Shown: positions 8,290 to 17,631, counted from the first letter of the stretch. The stretch: DNA of 64,000 bases from Zooshikella sp050749885 (GCF_050749885.1 NZ_JBOIUB010000016.1:1-64000); one strand, 5' to 3'. Numbers and translations: made by a program. The notes: generated by a model not told the origin, from the sequence alone.

Positions 8290-8991
8290 GCTTCATCTCT
8301 TTAGGACTGTTATCAACAACCACTGTAGCATGTCCGTAACATGTAAAGTCACCACATGCCCACCTATAAATTATCGATTAGCGGCAATATATTATCGTTT
8401 TTCGATAACAAGTCAACCTTCTTTTACTTAACCATCTTAATCATCAATATCCCTCAGCAGAAAAGTGACCTTTACCAACCACCCACAAAACTATCCACCG
8501 GTTGTGTGGATAGGTGGCTTCTACCTGTCATAAGTCTGTAGACCATTTGATACATGGTTTATGAGAGCAATTTTGAGAATTTATCTAAAGCAATGCTTAA
8601 AGACCCTAAAATCACTTAGTCTGAGGTAGCTCGACACTTTGGAGTTTCAAGAGTAAATTTAAGCAGCTCTTTCTAGAGATTCATAGGTAGGCTCAATGAC
8701 TGGGTAACAGATGTTAAGTTTACACTTTAGCTCTACTTTAAATCAGTATGTTAAGCAACTTTTGGTGAAAATTTCTAGAATTCAATCAAACCATTAATAC
8801 AATTAAATACAAAAAAATTAATTTCAATACACGACATCACATGTATTTTTATATATGTTATGCGATAATGATTCTCGCTTTTGTTAGGCTTTCTACTGAT
8901 AAATGATGCTTCAGAAATCAATAAATTGCCTGTATTAAAAAAGGAAATATTAGCTGGTAACTGTTTGCCGCTCATTAAAAGGACTATTAAG
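8290..8991. other. Gene-poor interval with a decayed HTH-like coding remnant
   Basis: No intact gene. A perfect 8-bp inverted repeat lies at 8491-8513. At 8592-8700 one plus-strand frame reads MLKDPKIT, stop, SEVARHFGVSRVNLSS and then further stops, which looks like the HTH end of a resolvase/invertase or transposase that has collected nonsense mutations. The bases just before 8992 carry the ribosome site of the next gene. Confidence 0.5.
8491..8513. repeat. Inverted repeat in intergenic DNA
   Basis: CTATCCAC and GTGGATAG form a perfect 8-bp stem around a 7-base loop. No T-run follows, so a simple terminator is unlikely; function unknown. Confidence 0.45.
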
Positions 8992-9852
8992 ATGAATACT
9001 TATAAAAAGTTAGCCCTCACATTTCTATCATTAGGCACTGCTTATGCTTCTGCGGCCGTTGCAGAAAATTCAACAAATTTTATAGAAATTGTTATTGATC
9101 AAACGAGCTCAATGTCAGCCACGCGGAGCAGTACAGGTAACTCTCGATTCGCTGATGCTATTAGTTCTGCAGTCAAAAACCTGCAGCTTGTCAATGACAG
9201 AGCAAAGGTTAAAAATACAACGTTATTGGTTGGTGTATCTACGTTTGATTCTAGCCAGGGATTTAAGCAGCGAGTAGACTTCGTAACACCAGAGCAAGCA
9301 CTTGATACATTACAGCAAATCGCTCTCGAAAGTCCCCGCGCATCTACTCCCTTAGCTGATGCCTTATGTTCAGCTGCTGATGAACTATATCAAGAATCTG
9401 TTCCTAGTGGTAAATATAGTCGCTACATCTATTTCTATACAGATCTTAATGAAAATCAAAGCAAAGGCTCTTGTTCAGGCAGTGATTGGCAGTCTAAAGT
9501 AATTCAAAAATTCTTCAGTGGGTTTCCACACCCCATCATGAATGTAACCATGTTTACTACTAAAGATAACCTAACAACTCCAAATTATTCCCTTAGGGAA
9601 CTTAACGGTATGCTATCACGGCGCCATACAACCAATAATAATGATGCCAGCACAGAAGCTGCAAGAGAGTATACCTGGTCAACCCAATTAAACGGTGATG
9701 TTCAAAACGAGGTATTATTTTTTACTTACCTAGCCAATTATACCAATGGCTCTGCAGTGGGTTATAGTGATGAGTCTGCTGACCCTATAATTGATTCAAG
9801 CAATACTAGCGGTAGTGGGTGCGATTGGATGTACCCATCTTGTAAAGAATGA
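8992..9852 (+). CDS. Secreted von Willebrand factor type A domain protein
   Basis: A 286-residue exported protein. The ATG at 8992 has an AAAGGA ribosome site and begins a clean signal peptide (MNTYKKLALTF...ASA, cut near residue 22); an in-frame start at 8881 would bury this signal. A VWA domain follows: the metal-ion site reads DQTSSMS (D36, slightly off the usual DxSxS), STPLADAL supplies the threonine region, and FYTDLNEN the later acidic strand. There is no transmembrane anchor. VWA proteins bind partners through the metal site, but no moxR/BatA-type partners lie nearby, so the role is unknown. A strong terminator follows at 9942. Confidence 0.8.
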   Translation: MNTYKKLALTFLSLGTAYASAAVAENSTNFIEIVIDQTSSMSATRSSTGNSRFADAISSAVKNLQLVNDRAKVKNTTLLVGVSTFDSSQGFKQRVDFVTPEQALDTLQQIALESPRASTPLADALCSAADELYQESVPSGKYSRYIYFYTDLNENQSKGSCSGSDWQSKVIQKFFSGFPHPIMNVTMFTTKDNLTTPNYSLRELNGMLSRRHTTNNNDASTEAAREYTWSTQLNGDVQNEVLFFTYLANYTNGSAVGYSDESADPIIDSSNTSGSGCDWMYPSCKE

Positions 9853-9941
9853 TTACACTGTTGGCTGTGATTCTGGATTGTGTACAGTAGAGCATAAGTC
9901 AGATCCCACCAACCTAACTCTGGCACACAGAGCCATACTTT

Positions 9942-9977
9942 AAACTGGTTAACTTTTGCCTCAAAGTTAACCAGTTT
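9942..9977. terminator. Strong bidirectional hairpin terminator
   Basis: AAACTGGTTAACTTT pairs perfectly with AAAGTTAACCAGTTT: a 15-bp stem with a 6-base loop, T-rich on either side. It ends the VWA gene 90 bases upstream. Its core ACTGGTTAAC is also the unit of the tandem repeat at 25221-25268. Confidence 0.75.
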
Positions 9978-10136
9978 TACTGTAGGGTCAACAAGGGGCA
10001 TTAGCGATGCATATTCGAGCTAATCAAATTTTGAGCTTTAACATTCGTTGCCCTAATAATTCCTTTTTTCTTCCCGAACTTAAACAGTACATCGTGTTCC
10101 CTCGGTGAGCATGCCTGAAGCAAATGCATTAAACAG

Positions 10137-10415
10137 CTAGCATGTTAAGCTTTTCTTTACTTTTGAAATCGTATGTCTAGAACACCCTAACATGCTTTCT
10201 ATATAGTTATAGCTCTTACCATCACTCAATAAGCTAGCTATCTTACTCTGCAATACCTTGTTCTCTGGCCTTTTGAGGCTTGCCCCTGATTCATTCTCAA
10301 TAAACCAGTAAGCGACAGTTAAGTTGTTTCTAGCTGCAAACTCTTCTAGCTCATTTTTTGCACGACTAGCGTCTTGCTCATTAGTTGACGCTCTCAAGTA
10401 GCCAAATACCCACAC
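10137..10415 (-). pseudogene. Internally deleted serine recombinase (resolvase/invertase)
   Basis: The first ~55 residues are the N-terminus of a small serine recombinase: FGYLRASTNEQDASRAKNEL (catalytic serine in RAST), then YWFIENESGASLKRPEN. From there the frame jumps directly to an HTH end (KIASLLSDGKSYNYIESMLG, then CSRHTISKVKKSL). The middle of the catalytic domain, with the arginine-rich active-site region and long helix, is missing, so the 92-residue product should not recombine DNA. The fusion is in frame, hinting at a clean deletion. No transposon ends were identified around it. Confidence 0.8.
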
Positions 10416-10619
10416 ACATTACCTAACTAGTGCATTATAGGTATAGCCTAAATGCACGGTTTTGTGTCCTCGCGGTAAGCATGCATTAGTAGGTATTTAG
10501 TGTAATCTCAAAAAGTATGTCATTGGATTTTTTTGGGATGCCGAGGGATACAAAAACTTGGTGCCGCAATAACTAGTAAATCAATTGCAGTTATTGCTTT
10601 GAATAAGTGATGCCTATCT

Positions 10620-10919
10620 ATGAAAAAAACTCGAAACATTCGCAACATTTTAGCTATAGTAAGCATTCCTCTAGGGGGACTAATCATATACAACTATCAA
10701 GAAGGTGTAATTAATTATGATGAAACCCTTCTATGGTTAAGCATTCTTTTAGCAGTGCTATCTGCAACCAACTTGATATTCACAATTTATACTGGTGAAA
10801 CGTTTGCTAGTGGTGCAATTATATCAAAACTAGAGCATAGAGGACTCTATAAAATAGCTATATTGGTCAATATTTTGATCCTTTTATTATGTCTTTTTGG
10901 AGTTTGGAAATACTCATAA
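10620..10919 (+). CDS. Small three-helix membrane protein, unknown
   Basis: 99 residues with three hydrophobic segments (~9-26, ~37-57, ~77-95) and a basic N-terminus (MKKTRNIRN). I do not recognise a family. No clear ribosome site precedes the ATG, and a short KKRNKG-type region follows the stop. It stands alone in accessory DNA between recombinase relics and a small secreted gene. Confidence 0.5.
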   Translation: MKKTRNIRNILAIVSIPLGGLIIYNYQEGVINYDETLLWLSILLAVLSATNLIFTIYTGETFASGAIISKLEHRGLYKIAILVNILILLLCLFGVWKYS

Positions 10920-11334
10920 AAAAAGAAACAAAGGAGAGAGAGGCATATGAAAAGTGGTATAGTGTAAATACCCCATTATTCAGCTCTGTTACCCTTTGTA
11001 TTCGTGCGGCCTTTCTCACAGCCCTGCTAGCTTGACAGTGCTAACATTAGCTGAGTTGAAATTATGTCTGATGGAGAAGTATCTTGGATTGTCCACAAAT
11101 TGCAAGTTTAAAGCTAGATACAGCTTCTTTGGAAGGCATCGAGAGGATGAAACATAAACACCGACTTATGAAGTATGGTGCAATCGCTATCACTGCAGGT
11201 ACTATTTATACACTTTTCTTCCATAATGCTACAGCTAATGTTGAGGAGTATGAATAAGCTTAAAGGGTTTAAAGAGCCTTTTGATGCGAGTACAACATAC
11301 AAAGCATTAAGTAAATAGATTTAAGGGGACTTAG
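10920..11334. other. Sparse interval with one candidate small ORF
   Basis: Apart from the 36-codon ORF at 11147-11257 nothing supportable is present. The base order shows no strong hairpin. Confidence 0.4.
11147..11257 (+). CDS. Candidate small membrane or exported peptide
   Basis: A 36-codon ORF: a basic start (MKHKHRLMKYG), one hydrophobic stretch (AIAITAGTIYTLFF), then a short acidic tail (NVEEYE). The GAGAGG directly before the ATG is too close to be an ideal ribosome site, though GGAAGG lies further upstream. The pattern looks like a small single-pass or signal-like peptide. No family recognised; it may be spurious. Confidence 0.3.
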   Translation: MKHKHRLMKYGAIAITAGTIYTLFFHNATANVEEYE

Positions 11335-11754
11335 ATGCGTAAATACAATTACTTATTAGCACTATTCTTTTGTTTGTCTTCGGCTTTGAGCTGGGCAGCA
11401 GAAAAAGCACCTTTACCATTGGTTTATGAAATCGCTAAAACGGGTGAAAAGCACGAAATCAGCCGTGATGATATAGAAAGCTTATTTCTCTATATTAATG
11501 AGCAAGGCCAATATGGTTTTTACTGCGCATTTACAGAGGAAGGTCAAAAGAAAAACTTTAAATTTTTTAAAGCACATGCAGAAAAACAAGTTTCCATTAG
11601 CTTTGATGGCAGTGTCTTAAAATCAAATATTTTAATTATGCCAGGTGATAAGCCTATGGATGGCGTAAAAATGAACTTTGGCGACAAGCTTAACAAAAAC
11701 TTAGCTATGCGTATGCTCCAACATTTATCTAAGCACAGCAAGCAGTTTGACTAG
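11335..11754 (+). CDS. Small exported protein, unknown
   Basis: 139 residues with a clear signal peptide (MRKYNYLLALFFCLSSALSWA, cut before AEKAPL). The ATG is preceded by AAGGGGAC. The mature part is a compact mixed protein with a single cysteine (YGFYCAF) and a lysine-rich middle. No recognised domain. A terminator follows immediately. Confidence 0.65.
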   Translation: MRKYNYLLALFFCLSSALSWAAEKAPLPLVYEIAKTGEKHEISRDDIESLFLYINEQGQYGFYCAFTEEGQKKNFKFFKAHAEKQVSISFDGSVLKSNILIMPGDKPMDGVKMNFGDKLNKNLAMRMLQHLSKHSKQFD

Positions 11755-11759
11755 AGTGT

Positions 11760-11778
11760 AAGGGGGAGTCCCCCCTTT
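11760..11778 (+). terminator. Hairpin terminator after the exported-protein gene
   Basis: AAGGGGG, a short loop, CCCCCTTT: a GC-rich stem followed by T-rich sequence, six bases after the stop codon. Confidence 0.6.
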
Positions 11779-12565
11779 CTATAAAGATAAAATCTAAATT
11801 TTCGATAGCTTCAAGTACTCTCTCCAGCTCATCTTCATCAAACTACCATCCAAAGTAAAACCGACCAAGCCAGTCAATATGCTTCCGATAAATCGACCTT
11901 CCACTCAATAACCACCCCCTAAAATAGTCAATCACCCTTGTAAATAACCATTATTTGCACAATACAATCATAGAAAATCAATAATTATTTAAATTAAGTA
12001 ATTCACGAAATTGATAAGTGGTTTTTTTATTGATATTTTTAAGTGGATACTATCTTTTAATTGATAGGCTATCAGCATAACATTCCTTAAACATTTATTT
12101 AAACCTTTGTTTCTTTACTATAAATTAATTTTAATACTGTATAGCTTTGACGTTATTCTATACAGAGACTAGTCTAATAACGTTTCCTCCAACGCCGAGA
12201 TTTCAGGAAATGAATAGCAGCCAACTATTGAAGAGTTCTTCGAAGTTACCAAAACGAGTTATCGAACCTTCCGGTATAATAAAAGTTAGGCATAAGTGAA
12301 AACCTAAGAATAAATATTTATCAATTAGGTTCACCAAATAGTAATAGTATTAACGTAGTTAAAGAACTGCATAAGCAGAAGCTCTGCAATATAACGATTC
12401 AGTTACACTTATCTACAGTCTTTTAAATTATACAGGTAAATTAAAAAAGCCTCATTTTGAATGACAGATGTAGCCAAAACAACAAATTTAAACGTGATAG
12501 CTATTTTTTAACTACTATTTAACATTAAATTTGCTTTATTTTTTACTTTAAAAGGAATTATAAGT
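11779..12565. other. Long AT-rich interval without a gene
   Basis: About 790 bases, strongly AT-rich from ~11940. No ORF on either strand has coding character. Short decayed coding-like stretches occur near 12180-12290 but cannot be assigned. The last bases contain the AAAGGAATTATAAGT ribosome site of the next gene. Confidence 0.5.
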
Positions 12566-13039
12566 ATGTCATGCATAAAAAAACTAAGCGATCAAACCTA
12601 TCCAGGTTTTGATGCCCTGCGGGAATACTTTGATTCACTGCAGCTTCCTGAGTACTGGGATGGAGAAGACAAGATAGGAAGTAATGATAACGAAGTATGG
12701 TTTGCAGATAGTAACGATAAATATATGGCTAGTTTTATGAGTATAATCGATAATAGTGATAGTGAAATGACGAAAGTGCTTAACATGCCTGAGTTTCGCT
12801 ACTTTCATAATTTACTACCCGCAGGTACAGATGTAGTTAGCTCATTTTGTCAAATGATGGCGTTTAAGTACCGTAAAAAGCTGGGTTTTGATAAATTACG
12901 TGGCACTTATCGTGTAACTTTCCAAGTGTGGACAAATGTTACAACTGAGAAAAACGAAGCGCAACTGTCTCAGCAAGTGTTATTTGTATACAATGTTGGC
13001 TCTGGTAAAAACAGATACCCGGTTATCGTCTGTTTCTAA
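12566..13039 (+). CDS. Hypothetical cytoplasmic protein
   Basis: 157 residues, acidic, no signal peptide or membrane segment. A good ribosome site (AAAGGA) precedes the ATG. Segments such as LPEYWDGEDKIGS and FSICQ-like FCQMMAFKYRKKLGF give it a folded, globular look. I do not recognise a family. It is isolated, preceded by ~800 gene-free bases and followed by a perfect terminator, so it is a single transcription unit in accessory DNA. Confidence 0.55.
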   Translation: MSCIKKLSDQTYPGFDALREYFDSLQLPEYWDGEDKIGSNDNEVWFADSNDKYMASFMSIIDNSDSEMTKVLNMPEFRYFHNLLPAGTDVVSSFCQMMAFKYRKKLGFDKLRGTYRVTFQVWTNVTTEKNEAQLSQQVLFVYNVGSGKNRYPVIVCF

Positions 13040-13041
13040 AA

Positions 13042-13065
13042 TTTGAGGGTCAAATGACCCTCAAA
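13042..13065. terminator. Bidirectional hairpin terminator
   Basis: TTTGAGGGTCA and TGACCCTCAAA are perfect complements around two bases (in practice a slightly larger loop). It sits between the convergent hypothetical gene and the carbonic-anhydrase-like gene. Confidence 0.65.
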
Positions 13066-13092
13066 CTTCCTATTTTCCAATCTAATGAGCTA

Positions 13093-13632
13093 TCACGATG
13101 ATAAATATTGATTTTTTAATTTAACGTAATTATCTGCACTATAACGAAAGTATTCCATTTCCATTTCAGTCAGTTCTCTTATAGGACGTGCAGGGGTGCC
13201 TACATACAAAAAACCACTATTTAATTTTTTACCCGGTGGAACAACACTACCAGCGCCAACAACAACATGAGAACTAACATGGGCACCATCCATAATGGTT
13301 GCGCCCATACCGATCAATACCTGATCTTCAATGGTACAACCATGCAAAATAGCTTTATGCCCTACTGTCACCTCATTACCAATCTGTAGTGGATAACCTT
13401 CAGGATTGTATGAACTTGCATGCGTTATATGTAACACAGAGCCATCTTGAATACTGGTTCGGTCGCCAATACGTATCCAGTTCATATCGCCCCGAATAAC
13501 TGTCGCAGGCCAAATAGAACAGTCTTCGCCAATGACAACATCCCCAATGACAACGGCAGCCGGATCTACATAGGTGCTATCTGCAACAATAGGAGACTTA
13601 TCTTGAAAAGAACGTAATGGCGAATGACTCAT
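13093..13632 (-). CDS. Gamma-class carbonic anhydrase family protein (YrdA-like)
   Basis: 179 residues of left-handed beta-helix hexapeptide repeats, cytoplasmic, presumed trimer. Landmarks: ADSTYVDPAAVVIGDVVIG, IWPATVIRGD, the histidine-bearing VLHITH and VGHKAILHG (candidate zinc ligands), IGMGATIMDG and GAGSVVPPGK, then YVGTPARPIREL and a C-terminal helix. This is the YrdA/CaiE-like branch of the gamma carbonic anhydrases; metal binding is likely, but anhydrase activity is not assured. Length is normal for the family. Monocistronic by its position. Confidence 0.9.
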   Translation of the reverse strand: MSHSPLRSFQDKSPIVADSTYVDPAAVVIGDVVIGEDCSIWPATVIRGDMNWIRIGDRTSIQDGSVLHITHASSYNPEGYPLQIGNEVTVGHKAILHGCTIEDQVLIGMGATIMDGAHVSSHVVVGAGSVVPPGKKLNSGFLYVGTPARPIRELTEMEMEYFRYSADNYVKLKNQYLSS

Positions 13633-14089
13633 AAAGCAGGTTCCACTAAAGTCAGGATGGAGGTTATCTTGGCCAACAGCTCAGAATACTTATATACCCT
13701 TCGTTTTGGATATCGCTGTGAACAAAACCAACATTTTAGCAACCTACGCGCTTTTCAACAATCGATATACCCTCTCACTATCAAACACCTTATCTCTCCC
13801 CTTCCTCCCGCTAATCTCATATTACTAAGCACCAACTCCCCCTAAACGTCACATTCTTGAAAAACAGCTGTTTCACCCCAATCTCTAAATACAACGGTAT
13901 GTTTCACAATCAGTCTATAATAATCTCCGGGAGGTATCGTAAATGGTTATGACTACAACCGTTTTGCCATGCCTTCAGGAGGATATCAGCGGATAACGTC
14001 TCTCAAATAGACTTCAACTTGACGCATTGCGATGCAACATAGGTATACCCATAACGAAGGGTTTAGCAATCCAAAGGACCTAGTTTTTT
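13633..14089. other. Intergenic region upstream of oligopeptidase A
   Basis: About 450 bases between divergent genes. The 73-codon ORF at 13624-13845 overlaps the previous gene's start and has no protein-like features. AAAGGAC before 14090 is the ribosome site of prlC. The word TATACCCATA near 14045 recurs near 63922 with neighbouring GCGAAG/ACGAAG bases, perhaps a weak dispersed repeat. Confidence 0.4.
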
Positions 14090-16138
14090 ATGACATCACA
14101 GCCCAATCCATTACTCACTGACTATGAGCTCCCTCCTTTTTCGCTTATTAAACCGGAGCATGTCGAACCCGCAATCAGTCAGCTTATTGAAGAAAGCAAA
14201 GCCCACATCGAGAAAACACTTGAAGAAGTCACCCACTTTACTTGGGGAAACCTGGTCGAACCGTTAGAAGTAATGGGTAATAAATTATCTAAAGCCTGGT
14301 CGCCTGTAAGTCATTTAAACTCCGTTTTGAATAGTGATGAACTAAGACAAGCTTACAATGCTTGCCTGCCCAAACTATCAGAATATGGCACTTGGCTGGG
14401 TCAACATAAGAAACTGTATAAAGCTTACAAAGATATCGCTGACTCAGCAGAATATTCAGCGCTTGATAAAGCACAGAAGAAAGTGATTGATAATGCTTTA
14501 CGTGATTTTCATTTATCAGGTGTCGATCTGGAGGGTGAAAAAAAGCAGCGTTATGGCGAAATTCGTCAACGAATGTCAGAACTGACCAGCAAGTATTCTG
14601 AAAATGTATTAGATGCAACTCAAGCCTGGAGCAAATTACTCAAAGATAAAGAAGCACTTGCGGGCCTACCAGAAAGTGCACTGGAACAAGCTGCCGCATT
14701 GGCCGAAGCAAAAGGCGAAACAGGCTACCTGTTAACACTTGATTTTCCTTCTTATTTACCAGTAATGACTTACGCTCAAGACCGTGCATTACGCCAGGAA
14801 ATGTATACTGCTTATAACACCAGAGCATCCGATCAAGGCCCCAACGCTGGCGAATTTGATAACGGCCCGCTAATGGACGAAATTCTTGCGCTTCGCCAAG
14901 AACTAGCAGAGTTACTAAGCTTTAAAAACTATGCGGAGTACTCACTTGCCACTAAGATGGCAGAGTCCACTGCGCAAGTGACTTCATTTCTTCATGATCT
15001 TGCCAAACGCAGTAAACCCCAAGCACAACGTGAATTCTCAGAACTACAACACTTTGCTTCATCATTAGATCAAATTGAGCATTTAGAAGCTTGGGATGTT
15101 GCTTATTATGCAGAGCAACTTAAACACCAGCGTTACGAAATAAACCAGGAATTATTGCGTCCTTACTTTCCTGTTGAAAAAGTGATTAATGGGATGTTCA
15201 CTGTTGTACAGCAACTGTTTAATATTTCTATTGAACAAGTTACTGATGTTGATACCTGGCACCCAGACGTACGTTTTTATCAAATTAAACATGAAAAAGA
15301 GCTTATTGGACAATTTTATTTAGATCTTTTTGCTCGACCTAATAAACGTGGTGGCGCTTGGATGGATGAATGCCGAGTTCGTTTTAAACAGGCTGAGCAC
15401 CTTCAGTTACCAGTAGCTTACCTGGTCTGTAACTTTACGCCTCCTGTGGGTGATAAACCATCACTACTGACTCATGATGAAGTCACAACCCTTTTCCATG
15501 AGTTTGGACATGGGCTTCATCATATGCTCACTAAAATTGACTACTCTGATGTGTCAGGTATTAACGGTGTAGCATGGGATGCTGTGGAATTACCCAGTCA
15601 ATTTTTAGAAAACTGGTGCTGGGAGCCAGAAGCACTGCAAATAATATCCGGCCATTACCAAACGGGTGAAACCTTACCTCAAGACATGCTGAAGCGTATA
15701 CTGGCAGCTAAAAACTTTCAGTCCGCCATGTTTATGGTTCGCCAACTGGAGTTCTCACTGTTCGATTTTCTTTTGCATAAAGACTACGCTCCTGAAATCA
15801 ATATACAACAAGTGATAGATAAAGTTCGTGAAGAAGTGGCCGTTGTACCAGCCCCCAAATTTAACCGTTTTCAACACGGTTTTAGCCATATTTTTGCGGG
15901 TGGTTATGCTGCAGGTTATTACAGCTATAAGTGGGCTGAAGTATTATCTGCAGATGCTTTCTCCCGCTTTGAAGAAGAAGGGATTTTTAATAAGGACACA
16001 GGTCAATCTTTCCTTGAATCTATTTTAGAGCGTGGCGGTTCAGAAGAACCGATGGATCTCTTCAAACGCTTCCGAGGAAGAGAGCCCGATATCACACCAT
16101 TACTCAGACACAGTGGGATTATTGCTGATGTCGCATAA
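14090..16138 (+). CDS. prlC: Oligopeptidase A
   Basis: A 682-residue cytoplasmic zinc metallopeptidase of family M3 that degrades short peptides, including cleaved signal peptides. The active site FHEFGHGLHHML places the zinc histidines at H470 and H474, with E471 as catalytic base; the downstream glutamate ligand lies in the following helix (NGVAWDAVELPSQF). The N-terminal start (NPLLTDYELPPFSLIKPEHV) is characteristic of PrlC/OpdA, and the length matches E. coli OpdA (680). The 3' end overlaps a YheV-like gene by 11 bases, an arrangement seen in other gammaproteobacteria. Confidence 0.97.
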   Translation: MTSQPNPLLTDYELPPFSLIKPEHVEPAISQLIEESKAHIEKTLEEVTHFTWGNLVEPLEVMGNKLSKAWSPVSHLNSVLNSDELRQAYNACLPKLSEYGTWLGQHKKLYKAYKDIADSAEYSALDKAQKKVIDNALRDFHLSGVDLEGEKKQRYGEIRQRMSELTSKYSENVLDATQAWSKLLKDKEALAGLPESALEQAAALAEAKGETGYLLTLDFPSYLPVMTYAQDRALRQEMYTAYNTRASDQGPNAGEFDNGPLMDEILALRQELAELLSFKNYAEYSLATKMAESTAQVTSFLHDLAKRSKPQAQREFSELQHFASSLDQIEHLEAWDVAYYAEQLKHQRYEINQELLRPYFPVEKVINGMFTVVQQLFNISIEQVTDVDTWHPDVRFYQIKHEKELIGQFYLDLFARPNKRGGAWMDECRVRFKQAEHLQLPVAYLVCNFTPPVGDKPSLLTHDEVTTLFHEFGHGLHHMLTKIDYSDVSGINGVAWDAVELPSQFLENWCWEPEALQIISGHYQTGETLPQDMLKRILAAKNFQSAMFMVRQLEFSLFDFLLHKDYAPEINIQQVIDKVREEVAVVPAPKFNRFQHGFSHIFAGGYAAGYYSYKWAEVLSADAFSRFEEEGIFNKDTGQSFLESILERGGSEEPMDLFKRFRGREPDITPLLRHSGIIADVA

Positions 16139-16409
16139 TATTAAAAAACGCTTTATTGCTGGCGCGGTTTGTCCGCGCTGTGCAGAAATGGATCGAATCG
16201 TCGTCTTTGAACAAGAAGGTCAACAACGCCGTGAATGCGTGGCGTGTGGATATTCTGATATTCTTGTCATTCAGCCTGACCAAGTAGAAATACCAACCCG
16301 AGTCACACCTGAGAATAAAAAGAACGAAGAGATTTCCCCACAACCCATTAAATTTTTTCCCAATCCTCGCCTAAAAAAACAATCAGAAAACAGCAACAAA
16401 GCAGACTAA
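16128..16409 (+). CDS. YheV-like zinc-ribbon protein
   Basis: 93 residues. The ATG at 16128 overlaps the prlC stop. It starts MSHNIKKRFIAGAVCPRC and has two CxxC pairs (CPRC and CVACGY) that can hold one zinc, with a QRRECVACG linker typical of YheV. The C-terminal third is basic and probably unstructured. A longer in-frame start at 16032 lies inside prlC and is not used. Co-transcribed with prlC; function unknown. A terminator follows at 16427. Confidence 0.85.
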   Translation: MSHNIKKRFIAGAVCPRCAEMDRIVVFEQEGQQRRECVACGYSDILVIQPDQVEIPTRVTPENKKNEEISPQPIKFFPNPRLKKQSENSNKAD

Positions 16410-16426
16410 ATAATACAACGTGCATG

Positions 16427-16452
16427 ACTATACCCCATTCAGTGGGTATAGT
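16427..16452 (+). terminator. Terminator of the prlC operon
   Basis: ACTATACCC pairs perfectly with GGGTATAGT across an 8-base loop, followed by TTTCATATTTTTAT. Its presence argues against starting the next gene at 16424. Confidence 0.7.
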
Positions 16453-16513
16453 TTCATATTTTTATAAAGGAGAATCACTAAAATCATCAAAATATAAAAT
16501 TAAGGGAATGCAT

Positions 16514-16990
16514 ATGTGCAAACTTTTACTCTTTACAGCTAGCCTTATGGCCTGTCCTGCAATAGCCTTTCAGTTGGAGTTTACTTGGTATGAATCATAT
16601 AATGTCAACTGTAATGATATTGAAAACATTTCAAAAGATACAACCCCTCCTCCTCTTACAGAATCTGACCTTACTACCTTCCATAAGCGCTTAACCACTA
16701 CAGTTTCTGTCAGTTCAACAGGTTTTTTTCATCGTTATATTGAAACACACTCCAAGAAAATTACTGTCTCAGGTAGCATCACTCCTGGTGAGAAAAAATA
16801 TTTCACGGCTCAACTGCATTTGATTGAGTTCAGTAATGATAATGGTCCTTCGGCAACTGAATTAACCACAATATTAGAAAAAAATACACATTTTATACTC
16901 AATAGTGAGCAAGTATGTACCCAGTCATTAATAAATAAATTAAAAAAACAACAGACTCATTTAGTTACCACGGTTAAGCTGATAGACTAG
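16514..16990 (+). CDS. Small exported cysteine-containing protein, paralogue A
   Basis: 158 residues from the ATG at 16514, which has TAAGGG seven bases upstream; the ATG at 16508 abuts that site and is less likely. A signal peptide (MCKLLLFTASLMACPAIA) precedes a mature protein beginning FQLEFTWYES with two cysteines (VNCND and QVCTQS) that could form a disulphide. The central stretch FHRYIETHSKKITVSGSI matches FHSYIDTGYHKLTLTGDV of the protein at 19957, and both start FxxE after a similar signal. They form a small secreted family of unknown role. Confidence 0.7.
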   Translation: MCKLLLFTASLMACPAIAFQLEFTWYESYNVNCNDIENISKDTTPPPLTESDLTTFHKRLTTTVSVSSTGFFHRYIETHSKKITVSGSITPGEKKYFTAQLHLIEFSNDNGPSATELTTILEKNTHFILNSEQVCTQSLINKLKKQQTHLVTTVKLID

Positions 16991-17024
16991 CAACCATTAA
17001 TGTTTTAAATATCCAGTGTTTAAC

Positions 17025-17255
17025 TCAGTACTTATAACGATTCTTTCGGATATTTTTAGCATGCTTTTCATTACCACGCTTGTAATTACCCGTGAGCCTG
17101 GCCATGAGTTGTTGCATTGAACCAAAATCCATACTGTCTACATCATCATAAAACTCTTTTGCTTTTTCACCGCGTAAGATAGTCACTTTTTTCCCACCAC
17201 GGTAAATAACAACCTCATTATTTTTAACTTCAAATGTAAAACCTAAGTCATCCAT
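17025..17255 (-). CDS. Conserved small cytoplasmic protein, unknown
   Basis: 76 residues: an N-terminal beta-rich half (FTFEVKNNEVVIYRGGKKVT) followed by an acidic helix (EKAKEFYDDVDSMDF) and a basic C-terminal tail (TGNYKRGNEKHAKNIRKN). I believe similar unnamed proteins occur in other proteobacteria but cannot check. The basic tail could touch nucleic acid. It is the last of three same-strand genes following the rhodanese gene. Confidence 0.6.
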   Translation of the reverse strand: MDDLGFTFEVKNNEVVIYRGGKKVTILRGEKAKEFYDDVDSMDFGSMQQLMARLTGNYKRGNEKHAKNIRKNRYKY

Positions 17256-17283
17256 CTCTTTAACTCATTGATATAATTTTTAG

Positions 17284-17631
17284 TTAATATTTTTTGTTTT
17301 TAGTATTATTTATCTCTTCTTTGACATACGTTACGATTTTAGCAATGACAAACATCACAATTGTTAAGTTGATGGCAAAACCAAAAGTAATAAAAACAAT
17401 TGTTAAAACACTAGCACTAATATGGCCGATATAACTTTCAATTTCATGCATGAAGTTTACAACTGGCCACGACCAAGGCATAGAACCTACAGCGAAAATA
17501 AAACCAGGAATATTCCATGAAGTAGATAATGGGTGGCCCACTATACGAGCACCATTCCAAAAAGCATGGTAACTAATGACCACAAAGAACCCTGCCAAGA
17601 AGACCCTTTTCACCTTGCTTTGATACCTCAT
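17284..17631 (-). CDS. Membrane protein, unknown
   Basis: 115 residues with an N-terminal hydrophobic segment (~10-27), a central one (~42-58) and a long one (~72-100), then a lysine/asparagine-rich cytoplasmic tail. No family recognised. It begins 11 bases after the rhodanese gene ends, so the two are probably one transcript. Confidence 0.55.
   Translation of the reverse strand: MRYQSKVKRVFLAGFFVVISYHAFWNGARIVGHPLSTSWNIPGFIFAVGSMPWSWPVVNFMHEIESYIGHISASVLTIVFITFGFAINLTIVMFVIAKIVTYVKEEINNTKNKKY

Noticed and set aside
13624..13845. 73-codon plus-strand ORF
   Set aside because: Overlaps the start of the carbonic-anhydrase-like gene on the other strand and shows no protein-like pattern.
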